A stretch of 64,000 nucleotides of DNA from Rubinisphaera margarita (GTDB lineage Bacteria > Planctomycetota > Planctomycetia > Planctomycetales > Planctomycetaceae). A model generated the notes under the pieces. It ran no database searches. It was not told the DNA's origin and saw only the letters and a list, made by a program, of their open reading frames with translations. This document shows, piece after piece, positions 41,372 to 50,564 of this stretch. The stretch is taken from NCBI RefSeq assembly GCF_022267515.1, contig NZ_JAKFGB010000022.1:264001-328000 (forward strand). The letters are read 5' to 3'. Every line of letters begins with the position of its first letter. Within the stretch, counting starts at the first letter, position 1. The position numbers were made by a program, and so were the translations under genes.

Positions 41372-41854
41372 TCATCCACACTGCCGCTGCACCCAGTCGA
41401 CCACATAGTCGGAATATGCATCCCAGATTTCAGGAAATCGGGTGACGTTGGGAATGTGGTTCACCTCGAGTAAATGCGGTTCGCCATCAGCCGTGATGAT
41501 GTAATCATTCGCGGCGATTTCGAGTCCGAGCCCTTTCGCGATGTTTCGCGTATCTTCAACGAGGCGGGGATCAGCCTGCATGAAGGATGCGGTTGGATGA
41601 TGAATCGACTTCAGCCATCCGTCGCCTTCGAGTTTGATCTGCCAATGTCGGTCACCAATCATGACGAGCCGGACCGCATCGCCCTCCAGATAATGCTCGA
41701 TGATCGACGGCTCGCTGGTCTGATAGCGGCCCGTAAACCGCGTTTTATTCTCGCCGCAGTGCCAGTCCCCCCACTTCGCCACGCGTTCAACATCTGTCTT
41801 GTATTCCGTGGACGCGGTGGCGAATCCCCGAGACGGCCCCCCATACGCGGTCAA
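41372..41854 (-). pseudogene. N-terminally truncated ATP-grasp (RimK-like) gene
   Basis: The frame encodes only the C-terminal half of an ATP-grasp ligase: a glycine-rich TAYGGPSRGFATA loop, EHYLEGDAVRLVMIGD, and the metal-binding end EPHLLEVNHIPNVTRF. Full-length RimK-like enzymes have about 120-150 more residues in front. Here the frame closes upstream at a TGA (41861-41863) and the first start-like codon is a TTG. It is therefore probably a remnant, unless a short form functions with a partner. It lies head to head with the zinc-ribbon membrane gene. Confidence 0.7.
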
Positions 41855-41993
41855 CTGCAGTCACTGAGACGCTTCCGATTCAGGAGCGACAGTGACTCCT
41901 GGCGTTCAACCTGAGTCGTCCGCCGGTTCTGCCTTATCCTTCGCAGTTCATTCGAGTATGATTCGCCGGAGTCCCAAACCGGAGGACGAACGA

Positions 41994-42656
41994 ATGACGC
42001 TCGAACGATTCCATCTCTACCGCACGCTTGCGATGGTTCTGGCGGGAGGTGTAGGAGCGCTGGTCGGCGCCGTTCTGATGCAGCCTTTTCAACTTTCGCC
42101 GTCGCTGAGAAACACCGTCCTGTATTCCTGTGTGCTGGTCGGGCCGGCTCTGGTCTTCTTTCTGTTCCGTCGCGTCACGGTCACTTGCACCGAGTGCCAC
42201 ACCCCTCTGAGGATCACACGTCGGTTCGGTCTGGCGATCGGATACTGGTGCGATTCCTGCGAACGGGATCCTTCCGCCGAATCAGAAGAGCAGACGGAGC
42301 TGTTTTCGACGAGCATCTATGACTCGCCGCCCAATCCGAATCATCTACCGCAGACGGTTGCGAAGTTTGCCGCACTGCTGGGAATGGTGGTCTGCTACTG
42401 GTACTTCAATTCCTACGAGGTCCCGGTCGACGAAGGCGCCCTGGTGTGGATATGGCTGGTCATCATCGCGGCAGTCTGGGGAATCGCCTGGGGCATCACG
42501 CGCGAGCTGACCGCCCGGAAATGTCCGAAGTGTGGAGGAAAGCTGTTCTATCAGAAGCGAGGCTATCAGCAGAAGCTCGGCTTCCGCTGTCGTTCCTGCA
42601 AGCACTTCATTGATCTTCGAAGCGACTACGACCGGAATCCTTCCACGGCCCCGTAA
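41994..42656 (+). CDS. Membrane protein with two zinc-ribbon motifs
   Basis: This 220-residue protein has four hydrophobic helices in two pairs (about 13-35 and 44-58; 122-140 and 150-168). Each pair is followed by a C-x2-C...C-x2-C cluster (CTECHTPL...CDSCERD and CPKCGGKL...CRSCKHF), suggesting two cytoplasmic zinc ribbons. It looks like an internal duplication of a helix pair plus ribbon. The start is the ATG at 41994 with GGAGG 8 bases upstream; an upstream open frame adds 34 unconserved residues. Function unknown. It ends 2 bases from the convergent SUFU gene. Confidence 0.8.
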   Translation: MTLERFHLYRTLAMVLAGGVGALVGAVLMQPFQLSPSLRNTVLYSCVLVGPALVFFLFRRVTVTCTECHTPLRITRRFGLAIGYWCDSCERDPSAESEEQTELFSTSIYDSPPNPNHLPQTVAKFAALLGMVVCYWYFNSYEVPVDEGALVWIWLVIIAAVWGIAWGITRELTARKCPKCGGKLFYQKRGYQQKLGFRCRSCKHFIDLRSDYDRNPSTAP

Positions 42657-42658
42657 GC

Positions 42659-43387
42659 TCACCCCAATCCGAACCAGCGGCGTTTCTTCGCCACGTTCTT
42701 TCGTTTCGGATTCAGCACCGTGGCGGCCTGATTCTTCTCCAGCAGATCTTCGAGCGGCTCGGCTCCTTTCTGGAGCTTCAGGTCCATCTCTTCCCGATAG
42801 AGCGGCACGAGGTTAAAGAAGGAAATCGAGGTCTCATCGTCGGCTGTCATCTGGAAGAAGTCGGTGTCTTTCCAGTACGGCGGCGAGAGCATGACGCCGA
42901 TGAAGTTCGTGTCGGCGATCGGTTCGGCCGGGTCGCCGTTGGGAATCGTATGCCCCCAGCCGATCCAGGTGTTGTACTGGTGCGGCATGCGGCCGATCAT
43001 CTTCAGCCAGCGAAGAGGCCAGTAGTGATTTTCGTTGTCCCAGTCGGACTGTTTCATCGGCCACTTCGCCGGCAGGTTAATCATCAGCTCGACATGGCTC
43101 ATCGATTCGAGACCAGCCGGAACGTTCATCGGCTTGTCGCTCACGCCGCTCGTCACCAGCGTATGAAAGGGGCGATCGTCCGTCGGCGGAAATTGCAGGA
43201 CATCCAGATGAACGAGATCGGAGACGATCTCGTGGTAGACCATTTCGCACGCTCCGAGATGTTTCTCCAAATGAGCGGTGATGGCTTCCAGATGAACGCC
43301 CACGTTGTCGGGCGGATGGATGCCCGGTTCTGCAGCCTGGTGACGGTAGATTGGACTGCCGGATTCCGAACGTTCCTCATCGATCAT
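42659..43387 (-). CDS. Suppressor of fused (SUFU) domain protein
   Basis: This 242-residue soluble protein has the SUFU fold pattern: a helix ITAHLEKHLG, the strand IVSDLVHLDVLQFPPTDDRPFHTLVTSG, MSHVELMINLP, and late LMLSPPYW-type and FFNLVPLYREEMDLK segments. Bacterial SUFU proteins are proposed to be immunity factors in polymorphic toxin systems. The C-terminal basic tail (KRKNVAKKRRW) is unusual. The start is the ATG at 43387 with GGGAG 8 bases upstream. It is divergent from the sulfatase gene, and no toxin gene adjoins it. Confidence 0.88.
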   Translation of the reverse strand: MIDEERSESGSPIYRHQAAEPGIHPPDNVGVHLEAITAHLEKHLGACEMVYHEIVSDLVHLDVLQFPPTDDRPFHTLVTSGVSDKPMNVPAGLESMSHVELMINLPAKWPMKQSDWDNENHYWPLRWLKMIGRMPHQYNTWIGWGHTIPNGDPAEPIADTNFIGVMLSPPYWKDTDFFQMTADDETSISFFNLVPLYREEMDLKLQKGAEPLEDLLEKNQAATVLNPKRKNVAKKRRWFGLG

Positions 43388-43562
43388 GGGGCTTCTCCCT
43401 CTGGACAGTGTCTGAACAAATGGAGTGTAACCCGCCTCGATACAGGAGGAAACATATGTCAGATCGCTTTCGCGATCAGAGCGCGTTATCGTGATTCGTC
43501 GATGCTGTTCAACAACCGATAACTTCTCGCCCCCATCGTGAGGCATTCCGGAGATCGACTCG

Positions 43563-45089
43563 ATGCGACTGATGTTCGCGATCCTTTGCATGCACATGAT
43601 CGTCCCCCTTCTGGAGGCGGCTGCCCCTCGTGACGCCGCGGCTCCTCCGAACGTCGTCATCTTCATCACCGACGATGAAAGCTGGCTGGAGCGGAGCGCG
43701 TATGGCTGGTCGACGCTGCCGACGCCGGCGTTTGATCGCGTGGCCCGCGAAGGTGTGCTGTTCACGCACGGTTACACGTCGGCTCCGAGTTGTGCTCCGT
43801 CGCGGGCGTCGCTGCTGACGGGCCGGAACTTCTGGGAGCTCGAACAGGGGGCGTTCATCCAGGCGTGGCTCCCGAAGAAGTTCCCCGTCCTCCCGGATCT
43901 GTTGAAGGAGGCGGGGTATCACGTCGGGCACACCGGCAAGGGCTGGGGCCCGGGCGTTTTCCCGACCGAGGGACACGGCAAAGATTCCGCAGGGACGCAC
44001 TACAATCGGATCCGGTTCGCTCATCCGGAAGCGGGAACGAGTGGAATCGACTACGCCGCGAACTTCGTGAAGTTCCTCAATCAACGTCCGGTCGACGCCC
44101 CGTTCTTCTTCTGGGTCGGCGTTGTTGAACCGCACGGTCCATGGGCCGAGAACAACTGGCAGAAACTGTTGAAGACCGGCTTCCCAACCGAAGAGGTCCC
44201 CGTTCCCGGATTCCTGCCGAATACCCCAGGCATCCGTCGCGAGCGGGCGAACATTCTTTATGAAATCCATTATGCCGATCTGCGGCTGGCTGAGATTCTC
44301 CAGGTTCTCGAAGAACAGGGCGAACTCGACAACACGCTGCTCATCGTCACCTCCGACAACGGCACGGCGATTCCGCGTTCGAAGGCGTCGCCGTACGACT
44401 GGGGCGTGCACGAGCCGCTGGCGATCATGTGGCCGAAAAGTGTCCCCTCCGGCCGCGTGGTCGAGGACTTCGTCAACTTCCCCGATCTGGCTCCCACGAT
44501 TCTCGAAAGCGCGGGAGTGGACATCCCCGAAGGCATGTCAGGCCGCAGCATTCTGGACCTGCTCAAGTCTGACAAAGAGGGCTGGGTCGAAGAGGATCGC
44601 GACTTCGTCGTGACGGGCCTCGAATGGCATGGCGAGTTCGACCCGATCAACCTGAGTCATCGGACGATTCGCGACAAACGCTACGCCTACATCCGCAACT
44701 TCCACGAAAACCCGGGCCAGGATCAGGATGCGACTCTGTTTCTGCCGGACGCCCAGTTCGATGAAACCGCGAAGACGGCTCCGTTGAGTCAACTCTTGTT
44801 GAAACATCCGAACGCCCCCCAACTCGCCACCTACAAGGCGGCTCTTCTCGGCCCGCGTCAGCTGGAAGAACTTTACGACCTCGAAGCCGATCCGTGGCAA
44901 CTGACCAACCAGATCGACAATCCGGAGTTCGCCGAGATCCGCGATCGCCTCAAAGCGAAGATGCACGAGTATCAGCTGCAGACGGACGATCCGCGAGCGA
45001 CGGGCGAAATGGAACTCTTCGAAGAAACCCGGGAGTTCGTGCAGGACCGCAAACGCAAAGGCTACAGCCGCACGAAATCGGTGAAGTAA
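43563..45089 (+). CDS. Sulfatase, formylglycine-dependent
   Basis: This 508-residue secreted arylsulfatase-type enzyme has a short signal peptide (about 1-21) and then FITDDE (metal-binding Asp37 and Asp38). The activation signature SAPSCAPSRASLLTGR carries Cys77, which a formylglycine-generating enzyme would oxidise. Further metal and substrate residues appear as TGKGWG, EPHGPW and TSDNGT. The overall pattern suits the heparan N-sulfatase-like S1 subfamilies that planctomycetes use on sulfated polysaccharides; the exact substrate is not readable. The activating enzyme is not encoded in the window. Confidence 0.94.
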   Translation: MRLMFAILCMHMIVPLLEAAAPRDAAAPPNVVIFITDDESWLERSAYGWSTLPTPAFDRVAREGVLFTHGYTSAPSCAPSRASLLTGRNFWELEQGAFIQAWLPKKFPVLPDLLKEAGYHVGHTGKGWGPGVFPTEGHGKDSAGTHYNRIRFAHPEAGTSGIDYAANFVKFLNQRPVDAPFFFWVGVVEPHGPWAENNWQKLLKTGFPTEEVPVPGFLPNTPGIRRERANILYEIHYADLRLAEILQVLEEQGELDNTLLIVTSDNGTAIPRSKASPYDWGVHEPLAIMWPKSVPSGRVVEDFVNFPDLAPTILESAGVDIPEGMSGRSILDLLKSDKEGWVEEDRDFVVTGLEWHGEFDPINLSHRTIRDKRYAYIRNFHENPGQDQDATLFLPDAQFDETAKTAPLSQLLLKHPNAPQLATYKAALLGPRQLEELYDLEADPWQLTNQIDNPEFAEIRDRLKAKMHEYQLQTDDPRATGEMELFEETREFVQDRKRKGYSRTKSVK

Positions 45090-45111
45090 GAGAGCAACGG
45101 ACAGAACGGTG

Positions 45112-45142
45112 GGTAGCCCCGGTTGCTCCGCTACCGGGGCCG
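45112..45142. terminator. Hairpin between convergent genes
   Basis: GGTAGCCCCGGT and ACCGGGGCC arms pair around TGCTCCGCT, 22 bases after the sulfatase stop. It may end both the sulfatase transcript and the opposing gene, or be a REP-like unit. Confidence 0.45.
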
Positions 45143-45229
45143 ACGAAGTCGGCAGGAGGTTGCACGTTCCCGCGAGGTCGCACAACAGCCGGAGCCTGTC
45201 ATCCAACCGTCGGGAGCCTGCCCCCGGCC

Positions 45230-46264
45230 TCAGATATCGAACTCGGACAAGAGCGCAAGGAACTCGGCATCCGTCATGGGAGCGACGATCCTCAAGGTGA
45301 TGGCATCGTCTGCGTAGTCAACAGGAGCGCCCATCCCTCCCATGAACCCTGCCCCTCCGTACTCTCGGCGTTCGTAAAGAATCATCCGGGAGTCAAAGGG
45401 ATTCATGTGAGAGTTTTCCGACTCATAGCGAGCCGCGAGATCATCCCGCCCACTGGTTTTGACAAGGGCTGTCGCCAGGATCCGCTTGTTAAAGAGACTG
45501 GAATTCCAACAGCCAAACATGTGACGAAACGGAAGTTCATTCTGTGTCAGCGACGACTCGCGTTGGCGCGTCGCCGTTTGCACGACTTCCCTCACAATCT
45601 CATGGGCCTGTTCGTTTTCCAGGTGAGATAACACGAGCAGACACGAAAAGATCTTCAATCGAAGACCATCGACAGATGGATTCCGAAGGGGATCGCCCCG
45701 GTCGCCGAATCGCTCTCCAAACAAACCCGGAGCAGAGATCGAGTCCGGAGGCTCGACCGTGCGATCGGCGAAAGAAGCGTACGCCTCGTGATAGGCCGGC
45801 AAGTCGTCAACGATCGCATCGCGCAGGAGCTTTGCAGTTCGCTGTGGATGAGTGCGTGCCTCGTGCAGGACTTTCAGGAATCGACGGTTACTCAGAATTT
45901 GAACAACCGCTCGCGTATGGTGGCGAGGATCGATCCCTTCGAAGTCGGTATGTGAGATCCCATTTTCGAGGGCGAATTTCCCCTTCGACAGCATGTAGTC
46001 GCTTCTGAGATAAGGATCGAGGGACACGAGCAGGGCGATCGACTCTTCGTGGCTCTCACCTCGCAACTGGTCGATCAATTCGATCCGCTGCTGGCGACGG
46101 TCATCACGGTATTTTTTGAGCCGGGCCTGCTGTTCCTGTTCTTCAGTCTGCGCCGACTGCTGGGGAGTTTCGACTGGCTCTTTGGCTTGAGGCTGGTCGT
46201 TCGTGCGGAACAGATACAGGAGGGAGAACAGGATCGCCAGAGCAAACGAAATGCGAGCCACCAT
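45230..46264 (-). CDS. Hypothetical membrane-anchored protein
   Basis: This 344-residue protein has an N-terminal hydrophobic anchor (residues 4-19, FALAILFSLLYLF), then a Gln/Glu-rich spacer that reads as coiled coil (about 25-75) and a mostly helical domain with no recognised family. The last part is glycine-rich (YGGAGFMGGMGAP). It is predicted to face the periplasm. ATG 46264 has GGAG 11 bases upstream. It lies 98 bases downstream of the methyltransferase gene on the same strand and could be cotranscribed with it. Confidence 0.7.
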   Translation of the reverse strand: MVARISFALAILFSLLYLFRTNDQPQAKEPVETPQQSAQTEEQEQQARLKKYRDDRRQQRIELIDQLRGESHEESIALLVSLDPYLRSDYMLSKGKFALENGISHTDFEGIDPRHHTRAVVQILSNRRFLKVLHEARTHPQRTAKLLRDAIVDDLPAYHEAYASFADRTVEPPDSISAPGLFGERFGDRGDPLRNPSVDGLRLKIFSCLLVLSHLENEQAHEIVREVVQTATRQRESSLTQNELPFRHMFGCWNSSLFNKRILATALVKTSGRDDLAARYESENSHMNPFDSRMILYERREYGGAGFMGGMGAPVDYADDAITLRIVAPMTDAEFLALLSEFDI

Positions 46265-46362
46265 AACCGAGCGTTCTCCGGGATCGGGTCTGTTATTAAG
46301 ACAGAGCGAGTTCTACCCGACACGCCGGACTGGGTCTATGCGGTCTTCGGACGGAAGCAGCC

Positions 46363-47523
46363 CTACTCGGTTTCTTCCCGTTGCGGCTTGCGCATCGAGG
46401 GTGGTTTGTCGCCGAGGTATTGGTAGTAGGTGCACTCCAGGGGGCCGTTGAAGAGCTTGCGGCGGCGAGTGGCTCGCTGGCCGTAGAAGCGTTCAAAGTC
46501 GCGGGCGCCAACGAAGATGAAGAACGACCAGGTGCTCCAGGAATCGGTCACATCGGACAGGGTTTGCCAGACGGTGCGGGCTTCTTCGACGTCGTCGAGT
46601 CGCTGGCCGTACGGGGGGTTGGTGATCAGGACGCCATACTTGCGACTCGTCGTCAGGTCCTTGAGTTCCTGTTCCTGAAAGTGAATATCGTCAGCAACTC
46701 CGGCCATCCGGGCATTGTCGCGAGCGGTCTTCAGAATGCGGAAGTCTCGGTCGTGGGCGAGGATCGGGGCCATTTCGGAACGATCAATCAGGTCATGAGC
46801 CTCTTCGCGAGCCTTCGTCCAGATCTGACCCGGGAGATTGTTCCACTTCTCGCCGGCGAAGTTTCGGTTGAGGCCGGGGGCAATCTTCCGGCCGATCATG
46901 GCGGCTTCAATCGGAATGGTGCCACTGCCGCACATCGGATCGAGCAGAGCCCGGTCGCGTCTCCAGACACTGAGCTGAATCAGCGCGGCTGCCAGCGTTT
47001 CCCGCAGCGGAGCTTCCCCGGCCAGCTGGCGGTAACCACGACGATGGAGTCCTCCTCCACTGGTGTTGAGCCAGATCGTGCACTCATTGCTGCGGATCTC
47101 GAAATGGACGGGGACTTCGAATCCGGTTTCCGGTAAATCGCTGCCGTAGACTTCCTGCAACCGACTGGCGATCGCTTTCTTAGTCATGCCCTGGAGCGTC
47201 GGAACGCCGTGCAGTTTCGATTTCTGCGAGGCTCCTGTCACCGGAAACTGGGCATCGCGGGGGACATACTCCTCCCACGGAAGATCGCGAATGTTGTCGA
47301 AGAACTCGTCGAAATCGTTGGCCGGGAACCGGCCGATTTCGAGCAGCACACGGTTGGCTGTCCGCAGGAACAGATTGCAGCGGGCAATCGCTTCGGCGGG
47401 AGCTTCGAAGCTGACACGCCCGTCAACCTTCTGTTGCTCCCGGTAGCCAAGATCGGACAATTCCCGCCCGACCACCGCTTCGAGACCATAAACGCAAGTG
47501 ATCGTCAGCCGCACGTTATTCAT
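46363..47523 (-). CDS. THUMP-domain RNA methyltransferase (RlmL/YpsC type)
   Basis: This 386-residue SAM-dependent methyltransferase acts on structured RNA, most likely 23S rRNA. An N-terminal THUMP/ferredoxin-like region (about 1-150) is followed by the Rossmann-type domain with [15 protein letters not shown] (SAM motif) and the catalytic NPPYGQRL, as in the N-terminal half of RlmL. The start is the ATG at 47523, because upstream codons are unconserved. That ATG overlaps the last 8 bases of the permease gene, indicating translational coupling. The precise target base is inferred from the family, not seen. Confidence 0.9.
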   Translation of the reverse strand: MNNVRLTITCVYGLEAVVGRELSDLGYREQQKVDGRVSFEAPAEAIARCNLFLRTANRVLLEIGRFPANDFDEFFDNIRDLPWEEYVPRDAQFPVTGASQKSKLHGVPTLQGMTKKAIASRLQEVYGSDLPETGFEVPVHFEIRSNECTIWLNTSGGGLHRRGYRQLAGEAPLRETLAAALIQLSVWRRDRALLDPMCGSGTIPIEAAMIGRKIAPGLNRNFAGEKWNNLPGQIWTKAREEAHDLIDRSEMAPILAHDRDFRILKTARDNARMAGVADDIHFQEQELKDLTTSRKYGVLITNPPYGQRLDDVEEARTVWQTLSDVTDSWSTWSFFIFVGARDFERFYGQRATRRRKLFNGPLECTYYQYLGDKPPSMRKPQREETE

Positions 47524-49216
47524 GAATATTATCAGTCGGAGGCGCGTCTTCGGACGCTGTGGAATGGGAAGAATCGACGCCGTCGTCGCGGCGATGCCAG
47601 ACGGCGGCCAGCAAACAAACCAGCGCGATCGCAGCATAACCAATCGCAATCCCGGTCGCCGGGAAGGATCGCGCCGATTCGGGCGGAACCTGGGAAATCA
47701 GCCAGTAATCGAGGACATTTCCCTGCAATTGATACGCATGCATCAATCCGAGGAGCGTCAGAACAGCCGCCACCGCTGCCCAGAGACTGCTGGCGAAATA
47801 TCGCCGATCGATCAGATTGGCCGCGACGGCCGAAAGAATCATACACGTAAAAATGTAACCGCGCTCGAGTGTGAGCAGACCTTCAATGAGGAACCCGTTG
47901 ACCTCGGCAGCGGCGTTTCCGTCGAGGACCGCCTGAATGGTCGTCCCACCCGAAACCAGAAACGCACCGGACATCACCGTGGCTCCCCAGGCGGCGATGG
48001 CGGGAAACAATCCCATGGCGACAGCGGGGGCATGCTCGTTCGGCGTCGCCTGAAAGGCCTGAGCGGTAATGATAATTCCGATCCAGAGAACAATCGCCAC
48101 GCCGGCTTCAATCGGCACAACAGCCGAAGCCAGTCCGATCAGTCCGCTGAAGCAGAGAACTGTGATCACGATTCCGTTCAGCGTCGAATAGCCGGCCCGG
48201 GCTCCGAGCTCCTTCCAGCCGGGATGTCCGATATAAATCGTCGTCGGGAAGCAACTGCCGAACAGAGCCGCGACAATGGTGCCGATGCCGTTGATCGCCA
48301 TGGAAGAACCGGTGTGGAACGAATCCCCACCCGCTTCCGCCGATTCGATGTTCTGCATGCTGCCGATGATGTTGAAGAGTCCCATCGGAATGATCACCGA
48401 CAGGTAACCGAGCCAGTTCGACCAGTCTTTCAGCGTCTCGACGATCTCGCCTCCCACGAATACCGGAAGGTAGAGCCCCACCCGTTCGAACTGTTCCGAG
48501 ACCGCGGCCGTCGACATGACATTGCTCGCCAGCCATTGCGGAGCCTGCGGAAAGTATCCGGCTCCAAGGGTCAGCAGCCAGGCGGTTGCGGTTCCGATCA
48601 GCACGGCGACCAGCCCGCCGGGAAGTCCAAGTGGAAACCGGGCCCGGGCAAACAGCGCGAGGAGTAGAACACCGAGAGGCGGCATCGCGATCAGGGGCTT
48701 AAAGAAAATCTGCAGCGTAAATGTCATCGCAATGAAGCCAATTGCGATCCCGGCCAGCGTCGAGAGCAGAGCCGCCCTGGGTGTGTAGCGGCGAATGGCT
48801 CCGGCGAAGATCGCCCCGATCAGTTCAATCACGCCGCTGCCGAGACAGGCGATCAGTCCCATTCTCCAGGCCGCGACCGGATCCTGCGTTTCCAGATAAA
48901 CCGGCAACATCACAAAGAAGACATACACCAGCAGCGAAGGGGTGTTAATGCCGTACGGCAGAGCGGTGATATCGTCGCGGCCGGTGCGGCGGGCCAGTCG
49001 ATGCGCCTGCCACGCGTAAAAAATGTTGCCAATGAGGATGCTGGCCGCTGCCCCCGGGAAGATGTACTGGAACAGCAGATTCGAGTGCTCTCCGCTCATC
49101 CCGCACAGGCCGGCGCAGAGCCCGAGAATCAGCAGCAGCTGAACAATGTTGTCGATGAACAGGCCGAAGAAGCCATCAATATCGCGTTTGACAAACAACG
49201 GGTAGCGTGAAGACAT
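47516..49216 (-). CDS. NCS2 purine/pyrimidine permease (AzgA-like)
   Basis: This 566-residue membrane transporter has about 12 or more hydrophobic helices. The layout fits the AzgA-like branch of NCS2 permeases, with the family-like [16 protein letters not shown], repeated glycine-rich helices in the first half and a conserved mid-region [15 protein letters not shown]. It probably imports hypoxanthine, adenine or guanine with protons. The start is the ATG at 49216; a TTG 21 bases upstream is possible, and neither has a strong ribosome site. The last 8 bases overlap the methyltransferase start, so the two are coexpressed. An unusual pairing of transport and RNA modification. Confidence 0.88.
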   Translation of the reverse strand: MSSRYPLFVKRDIDGFFGLFIDNIVQLLLILGLCAGLCGMSGEHSNLLFQYIFPGAAASILIGNIFYAWQAHRLARRTGRDDITALPYGINTPSLLVYVFFVMLPVYLETQDPVAAWRMGLIACLGSGVIELIGAIFAGAIRRYTPRAALLSTLAGIAIGFIAMTFTLQIFFKPLIAMPPLGVLLLALFARARFPLGLPGGLVAVLIGTATAWLLTLGAGYFPQAPQWLASNVMSTAAVSEQFERVGLYLPVFVGGEIVETLKDWSNWLGYLSVIIPMGLFNIIGSMQNIESAEAGGDSFHTGSSMAINGIGTIVAALFGSCFPTTIYIGHPGWKELGARAGYSTLNGIVITVLCFSGLIGLASAVVPIEAGVAIVLWIGIIITAQAFQATPNEHAPAVAMGLFPAIAAWGATVMSGAFLVSGGTTIQAVLDGNAAAEVNGFLIEGLLTLERGYIFTCMILSAVAANLIDRRYFASSLWAAVAAVLTLLGLMHAYQLQGNVLDYWLISQVPPESARSFPATGIAIGYAAIALVCLLAAVWHRRDDGVDSSHSTASEDAPPTDNIHE

Positions 49217-49274
49217 AAGCCGCAGTCCCGGCAGCAATGGTGAGAAGAAGAGCGCAGTGGAGTCGTGAACCTGT

Positions 49275-49395
49275 CGGGCAGGCTCCCACCTGCCATCATC
49301 CGCGCAGGGGGGCGATCAGCCCCGGAGCTGGTCGTTCACTTCACCAGCGTGCGAAGTTTATTTCGCAGCGGCAGGCAGGAGCCTGCTCTCCTGTC
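49275..49395. repeat. GGGCAGGCTCCC palindrome and related GC-rich hairpin
   Basis: GGGCAGGCTCCCaCCTGCC at 49276-49294 nearly repeats the unit at 36504. A related GGCAGGCaggaGCCTGC unit lies near 49370-49386. This is gene-free sequence between two leftward genes. Confidence 0.6.
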
Positions 49396-49460
49396 GACGG
49401 TCACACCGACATTCGGCAACAGACCCTGAGACGACTTGCCCAGAGTAACCCCGGCCGGGA

Positions 49461-50564
49461 TCAGTTTCCATGGACTTTGCGGTTGAAGATGGCCGGATCG
49501 AAGGGATCAACCGCCTGCTCGTTGCGAGCTTCCTGCAGCCGATCGCTCTCAATTTTATCGAGAATCTCATAGCCGGCCGGCATGACACCTGAACCGCCGG
49601 CTTCCTTCTCGGAACTGGCCTTCGGCTCGGTGGCTCGAACCACACGCTGTTGCTTTTCGAGTTCCTTCGCGACCCGATATGTCCAGAGTTCAAGCGTCTG
49701 CTTCTGGGCAGCGACCCTGGTGCCCGTCAACGCTTTCTTCCCGCGCCCGCCATGTTCCTCGTCCAGAATGGTCAACAGCGGACTCTTTCCTGGATCGAGC
49801 GGATCGATCTGCTGGAGGACCGAATTCAGATTCTCGTGGCTGTACCGCCGGGTATTGCCCCGAATGTTCCACAGTTGCGTCAGTCGGAAATCATTCGCAG
49901 CCGATGATCCATGACACGACGTATTGCTGCAGCCGTTGAGCAGAATCGGTTCGATCGTGAGCACATACTGACGGGCCAGCTCGGCATCGATCCCGCCAAT
50001 CGGCTGGGCCGGATTGAATTCTTTCTCGATGAGCAGCTTGTCGAACGTCGACTTGGCTTCCTTACCGTCGTAGTCCGGCTTCGCGCTGGCCTTTTGAGCA
50101 TCGAACTGACGGAGCAGTTTCCGGGCTCCGACATGATAGGACTGCAGGGCGAGCGCCGACTGCAGTTCCATTTCGGCTTCCGCAAACAGTTTGTTGACCA
50201 GACACCAGCGAGCAAGTTCGGTGTGCAGATCGGCGGTCGGACGGGTCATCCCGTCCCGCTGTTTGCGGTATGCCTCCTTGAGTGTGCGGGCATGGCAGGT
50301 GACGTGCGTGAACGGAATCGTGCTGCGTCCACTCGAGGTGACGAGCAGATACCCGCGATCAAGAATGCTGATCTGCCCGGTAAGCACCCGGCCATCGGTG
50401 AGGACAAGATGTCCCTCGGCCAGGAACGTCTCTTCCTCAAGATTCATATTCAGCGGCGGCTGAGCCGTGGTGACACAGATCGATACGCCCAGCAACAGCA
50501 TCGTCGCAACGGACAGAGCAGCGATCGGCAGGGACTTCTTATTTGACGGTCTCATCGTCTTCAC
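49461..50564 (-). CDS. Exported protein with CX4CH motif
   Basis: The 367-residue product has a signal peptide or anchor (about 12-34). A small beta-rich part (about 40-95) reads like a plain-text quality domain (LTDGRVLTGQISILDRGYLLV), followed by a helical middle. Residues 200-230 read YVLTIEPILLNGCSNTSCHG, where Cys212, Cys217 and His218 form CX4CH, one residue longer than the canonical heme c motif. Position and context resemble the planctomycete PSCyt1-type cytochrome region, so heme attachment is plausible. The start overlaps the upstream LolA-like gene by 26 bases, so the two are coupled. ATG 50555 is an alternative start. Confidence 0.75.
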   Translation of the reverse strand: MKTMRPSNKKSLPIAALSVATMLLLGVSICVTTAQPPLNMNLEEETFLAEGHLVLTDGRVLTGQISILDRGYLLVTSSGRSTIPFTHVTCHARTLKEAYRKQRDGMTRPTADLHTELARWCLVNKLFAEAEMELQSALALQSYHVGARKLLRQFDAQKASAKPDYDGKEAKSTFDKLLIEKEFNPAQPIGGIDAELARQYVLTIEPILLNGCSNTSCHGSSAANDFRLTQLWNIRGNTRRYSHENLNSVLQQIDPLDPGKSPLLTILDEEHGGRGKKALTGTRVAAQKQTLELWTYRVAKELEKQQRVVRATEPKASSEKEAGGSGVMPAGYEILDKIESDRLQEARNEQAVDPFDPAIFNRKVHGN

